The position numbers and the translations under genes were made by a program. The notes beneath the pieces were generated by a model. That model did no database searches and was not told where the DNA came from. It saw only the letters and a list, made by a program, of their open reading frames with translations. This document shows positions 1 to 7,217 of a stretch of 11,003 bases of DNA, piece after piece (the stretch's first letter is position 1; every line of letters starts with the position of its first letter). The stretch is taken from the NCBI GenBank assembly GCA_002437285.1, contig DJOV01000017.1:1-11003 (forward strand), in the 5' to 3' direction. The DNA is from Prevotella sp. UBA6429 (GTDB lineage: Bacteria; Bacteroidota; Bacteroidia; Bacteroidales; Bacteroidaceae).

Positions 1-2
1 TC

Positions 3-920
3 TTATCCCGAACTGGGGTATTCCATGATCTTTATCTCCATCGGTGTGTGTGTCATCGACGAGATGACCTTCAGTATCTTGTATTTGTCCTTTGCCTGGG
101 TAGGCACCGTAAGCCATTCACCAGTGCTCGTTTCTATCTGGTTGTTAGCCATTTTGCCATTTGTGACAATAGGAAACTTGCCGAATTTGATGCCAGTCTT
201 CTTCACTTTGGCCACACCGATATGCTCCACCACTTCGAGAAACGTGAGTATGGTATCTGAACCATGCGTGAAGGTCTTGTCGCCCAGTGTCACTTCCATC
301 TTAACTTTTTTTCGTTTCTTCGATTCCAGCTTTTGCGCTTTGACTGGTTCTAAGGTTTCGAAATCGCCAAGCTCCACCTTCACATCTATCCCCAGTTGCT
401 TGATGATAGATACCATTTGCATGTATTTCTGTATTGTGTCGCCCTGCGCCATCAGAAACCATTTGTCATCAATCCTTTTTGTCCATCGGGCATAGCGCGG
501 ACTCACCTCTTGCGCCACCAAGGGCACATGGCATACTTCCATGTTCAGCTGCGCGACCCTTTCCACCCCTATTTTGCATATGGCGTCTATCATGGTCTTC
601 GTCGCACTTGCGCTGCACATCTGCGTTCCGTCGGGAAAAGTGAACCTGAGCCGCCTCCGTTTCTCTCGCACTTGTATTCTCCCATCGGTTTTCTTCGGGC
701 CTTTCAACCTTTCGATGGGTATTTCTATCCGAAGGAAGGTGCCCGACTTTTCCGCCTCTTCCATTTCCTTTCTTGCCTTCTCTTGCATTTCCTCATAGAG
801 ATCTTTCTTCTTGCTTAACGGGCGCTTCTTCTCGCCCCCCGCTTCTTGTTTCACGGGAGTTTCAAAGAAACTGTCATCGAAGAGTGACAATTGTCTTATT
901 TCCTGCTTCTTATTTGCCAT
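3..920 (-). CDS. Accessory protein of unknown function with clamp-like motif and duplicated domain (305 aa)
   Basis: I do not recognise a named family. The gene is complete, from ATG at 918-920 to TAA at 3-5. Residues 10-14 read QLSLF, an exact match to the canonical bacterial beta-clamp-binding pentapeptide QL[S/D]LF. Residues 22-60 are highly charged and probably helical. Residues about 88-184 and 204-299 look like two copies of one domain: a basic strand, then a Gly-Asp-containing turn, a helix ending in IGVxxV, a P[L/I]V motif, a Trp-containing strand, and a helix with K(Y) ending in a beta strand (DVKVEL in copy 1, EIKIM in copy 2). No enzyme motif, signal peptide or membrane segment is visible, so a DNA- or protein-binding cytoplasmic role is inferred. 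It lies 135 bp after the Res-like gene, on the same strand, with its own candidate promoter. Sampled GC is about 37-48%, below the upstream genes, which suggests separate acquisition. Gene call confident; function unknown. Confidence 0.85.
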   Translation of the reverse strand: MANKKQEIRQLSLFDDSFFETPVKQEAGGEKKRPLSKKKDLYEEMQEKARKEMEEAEKSGTFLRIEIPIERLKGPKKTDGRIQVREKRRRLRFTFPDGTQMCSASATKTMIDAICKIGVERVAQLNMEVCHVPLVAQEVSPRYARWTKRIDDKWFLMAQGDTIQKYMQMVSIIKQLGIDVKVELGDFETLEPVKAQKLESKKRKKVKMEVTLGDKTFTHGSDTILTFLEVVEHIGVAKVKKTGIKFGKFPIVTNGKMANNQIETSTGEWLTVPTQAKDKYKILKVISSMTHTPMEIKIMEYPSSG

Positions 921-942
921 ATGATGATTAACTATCTGGCCT

Positions 943-974
943 TAAAATTAAGCAATTATTTCGAGACTGACAAG
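943..974 (-). promoter_or_regulatory. Candidate Bacteroidota-type promoter for the 305-aa gene
   Basis: On the minus strand CTTG (971-974; consensus TTTG) is followed after 20 bases by TAATTTTA (943-950), which matches TAnnTTTG at all but the last position. The spacing fits the family pattern. Transcription would start a few bases downstream, about 15 bases before the ATG at 920. The same gap (921-1055) shows no convincing terminator after the Res-like gene, only a GAAGCC direct repeat near 1011-1026 and a 4-bp stem, so read-through from the operon is also possible. Confidence 0.45.
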
Positions 975-1055
975 CATATAGCCTAATATTCTTTTCTGGA
1001 GGGTTCTAAAGAAGCCGCGAGAAGCCTCTTCCGGACAAGTACCCATCAAGAAAGG

Positions 1056-4000
1056 CTACGGGTTGAGTATCATCCGCATCATCTGGTCCAGGTATGCCCC
1101 TTCCGTTTCTTCGAAGAGCACGTGATTCTTGGCGAACTCCTCTGTGGCAAAAGGCTTTTGAGTCCAGAAGTCCACCTGCTCCTTGGGCGTGTTGCTGATG
1201 ATGAAGCTGTTCAGGATGAGGTTGGGATTGCCCATCTGGCGGGCCACCTCGTTCTGCAGGTATCTGAAGAGTTGCACCTTGGAGTCCTCCAGTCCCTTCA
1301 GGTTGCGTATGCCTTTCGGGTCGATGAAGGTGACATACTGCCTGTCACCCTCCACGATCCAGAGGATGAAGTCGGGATAGAAGTTATTGGCCTCGAAGAA
1401 GCCCAGGCCCTTCTGGCTTTCATTGCGGAGCAAGTAGACCTGCTTGCCGGCCAGCAAGTCGTCCCGGTGTTGCCGGCAGTACTTGCGAAACGCCACCAGG
1501 AAGTTTTTCTCCCCGATGTTCAGTGCCACAGGCGACACCTTCAGCAAGGGTTCACCCGTCACCTCATCCAGGTACGGACGTTTGCCGTTGGCATCTCGCT
1601 CTGCCATGAACAGCAATGGCCGGTACAGGTGTTCGCTGACGCTCAACGCCTGAAAGCAAGGCGCGTCAAGCGTCAAGTCCTTTGCGAACTGTCCCTGCTC
1701 CACTTGCTCTCCCAGCAGCCTCAGGTTGTCCACGATGCCCGACAAGTCGTTTCTCACGTCGATCGCATATTCCTCTGGCATTCCCATGTTATAATAGGTG
1801 ACCCGGCAGTCTCGCAGATGCTTTTGCTCCTCCCTTGCCTTCGCTTTCTTGTAGGCCATGCCCATGTATCCCCTGAGCAGGCAGGTGGTGATGTCTTGCC
1901 AACGCGCCACATCCCTTCCGAAGTCAGCAGGCTGAAGGTCGGCCGCGGGCACCGCCAGCTCATACCACGAGGGATGTGCCATCAAGTATTTGCAGTCATC
2001 CAGGCTCAGCTCCAGGTTGCTCATGCCACGTTCTGCCTTCATCCGTTCCAGATCGAAGAACACCTCCGTCCAGTCGATCCATCTCAAGTGTTCCTCTCGC
2101 AGCGTGCCAGTGTGGCGGCTGGCCGTGTAGGCGGTGCCCACGTCCTTGCTTCTCATCAGGTCTACCTTGGGATAACGGTCAAGCTTCACAGTCACCCTGT
2201 CCATGAGGGCATCATCGGCCAGCCGCACCACGGCCTCTTTCTTGAAGTTGTAGTCGTCGGTCACCCTGGGCAGATAGAGCGGCGTAGCCTCCAGGTCAGC
2301 CTGCGGCAGTAACTTGATGACAATCTTCTCATAGTCCATCTCGTTGGTCGGCAGGCCCTCGTCCTCCAGATATGCCTTGAAGGCTTCCATGTAGTCGGCG
2401 CGCACGCCGAAGATGTTGAGCGTCTCGATGGCATCCAGTCCCCTCGGCAGGTTGCCACAGTGATAACAGGGGTCAAGCATCTTGCTGCGCTTGAGCGAGT
2501 GCTTGTACCCCTTCAGCCGCACGCCCCTTCCGAAGAGCTGTATGATTTCCGAGCCCTCACTCTTGCCCACGTTCATCAGGCCCATGGCCGACACCCGCCA
2601 GCTGCTCCAACCCTCGGTAAACTTCTTCGAGCCGATAAGGATGTTGACGGGCGAGTCGGCATCGTTGATGGCCGCAAAGAGGCTCGCCGTGCCGAAAGCC
2701 TTCACCTCACACAGGAAGCCTTGGGCCTGCAACACATCCGTCAGTTTCTTGCCGTCGCCCACGTTGATCACCCCGAAGTAAGGCGCATTGCCCACCCTCA
2801 GGCCGATCTCTTCAAAGCCGCCCCTCTGCAGGTCCACGTGGAGCTTGGCACCCATGATGTTAGAGTGGAATATCTTCTGCAGGATGCCACAATAGACACC
2901 CTTGGCAAACTTCTGCTTGTCGTCCTCCACCGCGTAGCCATGCTTCAGCTCCCGGAAGGAGCTGCCGAAGACGGAATAGCCGTTCTTCGTCTTCAGTCCG
3001 TCTTCCGAACTGAGCAGACGACGGATGTACCCCGTAAACGTCTGGTTATCATTGGCCACAAAGTCTTGCAGGAAGAGCAACACCTGCGCCACGTCCGACA
3101 CCGCGCGATGGTTCTGCGTGCTCACCGCGTTGACACTGCCGCCCACAAAGATGCCCAGTGGCTTCTCCACCAGAAACTTGTTGTGGATGCTGCTGTCACC
3201 CTCATAGATCTTCACTTGCTCATAGAGACACATCAGGTAGGCCGTGAGATACATGCCGAGCAACTCGTCATCGTTCCAGTCGTCCATGTTCATGATGCGG
3301 TAGTCCTTGCCGTAGCCATCGGCATAGAAGTAGCGGTAGCTATAGTCGAAGAGCGTCGCCTTGCCATACTGGTTGAACATCTCCTTCCTGTCCTTGCCGT
3401 TGCTCTTGGCCGCAATGGCCTGCCCGAAGGTGGCGGAATACTCAAAGGAGAAGCCCTCAGCGGTCAACTGCCGCCGATAGTCCATCCACGTCTCACCGCT
3501 CGAGCCCTTGTGTCCCTCGTCCACCAGCACGAGGTTGTTGCCCTCAAAGGCCTCCACAGCCACGGTCTTGTCACCTTCCTTGTCAGCCAGCTTGTTGATG
3601 TCAATCACCTCCACCAGCTGTCCGCGGAAGGCACTTCCTGTCTTCTTGTTGAACAGCGTCGACTGGATGTTCGACTGGTCAAGCTCCCTGACGTGCTGCC
3701 GGCTCAGCCCCTCGTTGGGCGTGAGCACGATGATGCGGTTGAGCTTCTTGGCATGGTAGTGCTCGGCATAATAGAGATACTGCTTGATGTTGATGTGCAT
3801 CAGCAGGGTCTTGCCCGAGCCCGTGGCGTTCCAGAAGGCGAGCTTGTTGAGGTCGCCCACGGTGAAGTCGGGCAGTTCGTGCCACGTCTCCGCGCGCTGG
3901 TTGAAGTCATCGTGCAGAAAACGGTTCAAGTCATCGCAGAGCGCTTGCGCGTCAGCGAAATAGCGGTCGAGATAGATCTCTGTGAACAACAGCGAGAGAT

Positions 4001-4301
4001 ACTGGAAGTACTTCCATGTGACGGGTTCGTCGCGCCTCTCATTGATTTCCCGCGTGAAGCGCACGATGTGCTGGTCGTAAAAGTAGAGGCGCTCCTTGTC
4101 GAGCGCCCCGCCGGCATAGAGCCTGTGGCAGAGCTCGTGGTAGAGACGCGACTCGCCATCCTCGTTGACACCCTCGAGCATGGGGTCCTTGAGGTCGCGT
4201 GACAGTGCCTCCAGGTCTTTGCACCCCAGGAGGTGCAGCATGTAGTGGAACAGGACCAGTGCCTGTTGCAGCCGTCCTTTCGTCTGTTGTTTCTTTGCCA
4301 T
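1056..4301 (-). CDS. Type III Res-like DEAD/DEAH helicase with C-terminal PD-(D/E)xK nuclease (1081 aa)
   Basis: Probable ATP-dependent DNA translocase and endonuclease, the restriction half of a type III-like system. The helicase core has Walker A ATGSGKT (159-165), motif II DEGH (261-264), motif III SAT (289-291), EGW (563-565) and QLFGRGVRLKG (588-598), the last typical of Res subunits. The C-terminus has a PD-(D/E)xK nuclease signature: E970, P976-D977, then D994-P995-K996. A CxxC pair lies at 612-615 with no visible second pair. The first 150 residues form an extra helical region. The frame stays open upstream to 4478, but that extension overlaps the methyltransferase gene and is Ser/Arg-rich junk. 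The ATG at 4301 starts a sensible protein 7 bp after the methyltransferase stop, which suggests translational coupling. The stop is TAG at 1056-1058. Family knowledge: Res needs its Mod partner for site recognition; cleavage here is inferred. Confidence 0.92.
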   Translation of the reverse strand: MAKKQQTKGRLQQALVLFHYMLHLLGCKDLEALSRDLKDPMLEGVNEDGESRLYHELCHRLYAGGALDKERLYFYDQHIVRFTREINERRDEPVTWKYFQYLSLLFTEIYLDRYFADAQALCDDLNRFLHDDFNQRAETWHELPDFTVGDLNKLAFWNATGSGKTLLMHINIKQYLYYAEHYHAKKLNRIIVLTPNEGLSRQHVRELDQSNIQSTLFNKKTGSAFRGQLVEVIDINKLADKEGDKTVAVEAFEGNNLVLVDEGHKGSSGETWMDYRRQLTAEGFSFEYSATFGQAIAAKSNGKDRKEMFNQYGKATLFDYSYRYFYADGYGKDYRIMNMDDWNDDELLGMYLTAYLMCLYEQVKIYEGDSSIHNKFLVEKPLGIFVGGSVNAVSTQNHRAVSDVAQVLLFLQDFVANDNQTFTGYIRRLLSSEDGLKTKNGYSVFGSSFRELKHGYAVEDDKQKFAKGVYCGILQKIFHSNIMGAKLHVDLQRGGFEEIGLRVGNAPYFGVINVGDGKKLTDVLQAQGFLCEVKAFGTASLFAAINDADSPVNILIGSKKFTEGWSSWRVSAMGLMNVGKSEGSEIIQLFGRGVRLKGYKHSLKRSKMLDPCYHCGNLPRGLDAIETLNIFGVRADYMEAFKAYLEDEGLPTNEMDYEKIVIKLLPQADLEATPLYLPRVTDDYNFKKEAVVRLADDALMDRVTVKLDRYPKVDLMRSKDVGTAYTASRHTGTLREEHLRWIDWTEVFFDLERMKAERGMSNLELSLDDCKYLMAHPSWYELAVPAADLQPADFGRDVARWQDITTCLLRGYMGMAYKKAKAREEQKHLRDCRVTYYNMGMPEEYAIDVRNDLSGIVDNLRLLGEQVEQGQFAKDLTLDAPCFQALSVSEHLYRPLLFMAERDANGKRPYLDEVTGEPLLKVSPVALNIGEKNFLVAFRKYCRQHRDDLLAGKQVYLLRNESQKGLGFFEANNFYPDFILWIVEGDRQYVTFIDPKGIRNLKGLEDSKVQLFRYLQNEVARQMGNPNLILNSFIISNTPKEQVDFWTQKPFATEEFAKNHVLFEETEGAYLDQMMRMILNP

Positions 4302-4308
4302 ATCTTTT

Positions 4309-7188
4309 TTATTCGAACATACGTTTCTTAAACTCCTCCTCGATGAGCACCACCTTCCAGTGCTCCTCGTCTTTCCGGAGGTTAGGCAGCGTGTTGTCGC
4401 CGTTGACATAGATCTTGTCAAACTCGGAGTCGGTGGTGCTGTAAGCCTGCTTGCGGAAGAACTCGTTGAGCGCCTCATTGCTCACCTTCTCGCAGTCGCG
4501 CCATATCACGAGCGTGCGCTCCTGTCCGATGTGCGTGACACCCTCCACCACGCAGTAGCCGTCCTTGGGCCAGCGCAGGGTCTCCACCTGCAGGCCGATG
4601 AGATAGTTGAAGGTCTCCACCATGTCCACAGGCGTATCCACCAGTTCGTTGTCCCTGCGGGTCTTGATTGTGATGGCAAAGGGATGCTCAAACCACTTTA
4701 TGTTGAAGAGGTCGCCCCGCGTCTCCGTGTCGAGCATGTAGCGCAAGAGATACGTCTCGCCAAAACCGCCCTCATCACCGAAGCCAAGCTCCTGCTCCTT
4801 CACCTGCAGGTTGTCCAACGTGTCCTCATATTGCTCCAAGCGGATATACTTGAAACACTGGGAAATGCCCTTGCGGGAGACAGGCTTGCCGTCCTTCCAA
4901 TCCTCGGAATAGATGACCTTTTCGATGCGGGGCTTGGTTACGGAATTGAAGTACTCTGCCATCTCACAAAGAATGTATTTGCGGTTCCCCTGGTCTTCTC
5001 GGTTAAGGTTGATAACTGCGTGTCCTGTTGTACCTGAACCTGCAAAGTAATCTAAACAACGGCAATTTTTATTTTCATTGCATGCAATTTTAAGGCAATC
5101 AATTACTGTAAACAAAGATTTTGGGTATGAAAACTTCTTAGCCCCATCTACAGTAAGTATTTGTTGTAGTACTTTGGTTCCATATTCACTTGCATCATAT
5201 TTTGCACCAGTCCAAAGAGATTTTACCACTCCCATATCTTGATTAAAGATTATTTGAATGGAACTCGTCTGCTTGGCCTCAAGTTTGTTTAGAATTGTAG
5301 GAACTGTCTCTCGACTATACCTCCACTTTTTTTCATTACCATTTTGATCTATAGGCCAAACCTCTAATGTATTTTCAGATACAATTATGTTAGAACTCAT
5401 CGGGTGATAATTGTTATCTGGAACATCTCCAAATCCTACAACTGAATTATTTTTAACGATGATAGGATAAAAACAATTTGCAGCATCTGACCTATCAGAT
5501 TCCGTTCCACTATCTCGCAAGTTTCTTGAGTCTATTTTTTCTTTTTTAACATCAGATAAAAACTTCTGTTTATCGTTAGGATAAAGAAAGAAAGCAAATT
5601 CGTGAATGTATGAAATGTTTTTACCTTGCTGACCTCTTGGATTATGAACTATAGACAAACATACTTTTTGTTCATCTTGATAAAGATTTGACAACAATTG
5701 GCCCAATCTTTCCTGTTCAACTTCGTCAATTGCAATTGTTTCAACAAAATCATTTGCACAAAGTTCTTTTCCCAATGCAATTCTATCATTCATCAGGCTT
5801 AACCACGAAGCATGCTTAAACGTGTTTTTATAAAGAATCTCACTTGATTTTGCATTATACGGTGGATCAATATATACACATTTTACAGCCTCACGATACT
5901 TCTCCTGCAACAGTTCCAGTGCCTGGAAGTTCTCGCTATTGATAAGCAATCCGTTGCATTGTTCGTCCACATTATCCATGCTCCCCACGAGCTTATGCTT
6001 AAACTCATCACTAAAGAACTTGGTGTCAAGCACAAGGAAGGGGTTCTCCTCCAGGAATATTTCGGTGAGCGGTTCGCTGTACCCCTCCGTGGCCAGGTCA
6101 CCCTTGATCTCGTCGATGGCGAAGAGGCGCACCCACTCCTTGCGTTGAGCTTCATTGGCGATAATCTCTGGATAGAGGGTACGAGGCACACGGTCGAGCG
6201 TGATGCAATAGTCACAGCCTACCACAAACTTCTTCTTCAGCCAAAGCTTCTTTTGGAAGTCTTCGAGCTGGGCAAGGAACACGATGATTTTCTCGCCCAC
6301 CTGCTTGATGGCCTTGACCAGTGCCAGGTGTGCCATGATGCGGTTGACATCCAAGTCATCCAGGAACATCACTTCGTTCTTGATGTAGAAGTCGAGCTCA
6401 CGGCGGAGAAATCCACCGAGGTCCTTGTGGATGAAATAGTCAAACGAGTTTTTGGCCGTGTAGTCCTGCAGGTGCTTCCTCAGCAGCGTGCGGTTCTTGT
6501 CGTTGGTGGTGGGTGCCTTCGTGGTCACCAGTTCGGAGAAGTCAGCAAACTGGCTGTCACCGAGCACCGCCACGAGCTGCGTCTCAGCCTCCTTGATGAG
6601 CACATCCTGCTTGATCGTCTTGGGCATCAGGTCATAGGTAAAGTAGACATTCAGCTCATCGTTCTCCACCGAAAAGAAATCCTCCTCACAGAGTTTGAAG
6701 TGGCGCACCTGGTCTTTGGCCGTCTTGTTGTTGTTCTGCTCAGTGGTGGCGTCGCGCAACACAAAGTGCACCCTGCGATGGCATGCCGGCAGGCGGAAAG
6801 CATAGTCCCTGAAGTTCTCCGATGTCTTGATGTAGTACTGGTCGGCGTTGGCCCAGTGGAGCTTCACCTCCTCGCCACTGTAGGGTATGGCGTAGACATC
6901 CTTCTTGTAGCGGTGCTTTGACACGAAGTCGCCCTCCTCATAGTAGCGGCTGAAGAACTGCGTGAGGTGCGTAAACACCTCACTCTCCATGGCCTCGATG
7001 TCAGCCCCAGGCTCAGCGTTGGCCTTGAGCGTGGCCGTCACCTCGGGCACGAGCCTGCGGTCGAGAAAGTCCACGATGCTCTTGCGCTTCTGGTTCATGA
7101 TGCGGTAGATGCCAAAGTCGAGACCCGGCTGGTCCATCTGTAGCATCTTCGCCATGATGTCGCGAAATTGTTGTTCGTATGTTGTCAT
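4309..7188 (-). CDS. Type III Mod-like beta-class DNA adenine methyltransferase (959 aa)
   Basis: Predicted site-specific DNA methyltransferase, probably N6-adenine, transferring methyl from S-adenosylmethionine to host DNA and supplying target recognition for the neighbouring Res-like nuclease. Motif IV, DPPY, is at 441-444 and the cofactor motif I, FAGSGTTG, at 715-722. The order IV, then recognition region, then I marks the beta class of type III Mod enzymes. The stretch between them (about 445-710) should hold the target recognition domain. The N-terminal 430 residues are much longer than in a classical Mod (about 600-650 aa in total) and carry no motif I recognise. The C-terminal 230 residues are also extra. 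The gene is intact, ATG at 7188 and TAA at 4309-4311, with no Shine-Dalgarno. It sits 29 bp after the SNF2 gene and 7 bp before the Res-like gene. Codons 433 to about 722 are far more AT-rich than the rest, a sign of segment exchange. Confidence 0.93.
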   Translation of the reverse strand: MTTYEQQFRDIMAKMLQMDQPGLDFGIYRIMNQKRKSIVDFLDRRLVPEVTATLKANAEPGADIEAMESEVFTHLTQFFSRYYEEGDFVSKHRYKKDVYAIPYSGEEVKLHWANADQYYIKTSENFRDYAFRLPACHRRVHFVLRDATTEQNNNKTAKDQVRHFKLCEEDFFSVENDELNVYFTYDLMPKTIKQDVLIKEAETQLVAVLGDSQFADFSELVTTKAPTTNDKNRTLLRKHLQDYTAKNSFDYFIHKDLGGFLRRELDFYIKNEVMFLDDLDVNRIMAHLALVKAIKQVGEKIIVFLAQLEDFQKKLWLKKKFVVGCDYCITLDRVPRTLYPEIIANEAQRKEWVRLFAIDEIKGDLATEGYSEPLTEIFLEENPFLVLDTKFFSDEFKHKLVGSMDNVDEQCNGLLINSENFQALELLQEKYREAVKCVYIDPPYNAKSSEILYKNTFKHASWLSLMNDRIALGKELCANDFVETIAIDEVEQERLGQLLSNLYQDEQKVCLSIVHNPRGQQGKNISYIHEFAFFLYPNDKQKFLSDVKKEKIDSRNLRDSGTESDRSDAANCFYPIIVKNNSVVGFGDVPDNNYHPMSSNIIVSENTLEVWPIDQNGNEKKWRYSRETVPTILNKLEAKQTSSIQIIFNQDMGVVKSLWTGAKYDASEYGTKVLQQILTVDGAKKFSYPKSLFTVIDCLKIACNENKNCRCLDYFAGSGTTGHAVINLNREDQGNRKYILCEMAEYFNSVTKPRIEKVIYSEDWKDGKPVSRKGISQCFKYIRLEQYEDTLDNLQVKEQELGFGDEGGFGETYLLRYMLDTETRGDLFNIKWFEHPFAITIKTRRDNELVDTPVDMVETFNYLIGLQVETLRWPKDGYCVVEGVTHIGQERTLVIWRDCEKVSNEALNEFFRKQAYSTTDSEFDKIYVNGDNTLPNLRKDEEHWKVVLIEEEFKKRMFE
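5020..5890 (-). other. AT-rich mosaic segment covering the methyltransferase recognition region
   Basis: Hand counting gives 276 G+C in the 840 bases 5041-5880, about 33%. Lines sampled on either side (4501-4620, 6481-6540) are 60-63%. The change is abrupt at both ends. The right edge lies just before the DPPY codons (5857-5868) and the left edge just past the FAGSG codons (about 5023-5046), so the block spans exactly the catalytic motif IV to motif I interval with the target recognition domain. The reading frame is unbroken. This is what exchange of a recognition domain through recombination in conserved flanking motifs would leave. Confidence 0.8.
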
Positions 7189-7217
7189 TGTGTGCTTGTT
7201 AGTGTGTCAGGTTATGG

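Noticed and set aside
2460..4202. 580-aa open frame on the plus strand opposite the Res-like gene
   Set aside because: It is antisense to a gene with clear helicase motifs, its sequence is Val/Leu/His/Glu-rich without motifs, and long shadow frames are expected opposite high-GC genes.
4302..4478. N-terminal extension of the Res-like gene to an ATG at 4478
   Set aside because: It overlaps the methyltransferase gene, is Ser/Arg/Thr-rich, and the ATG at 4301 gives normal 7-bp operon spacing.
5325..5331. A7 tract in the methyltransferase coding strand as a phase-variation switch
   Set aside because: Seven bases is short for slippage-based switching, it lies in an AT-rich block where such runs are common, and the gene is in frame.
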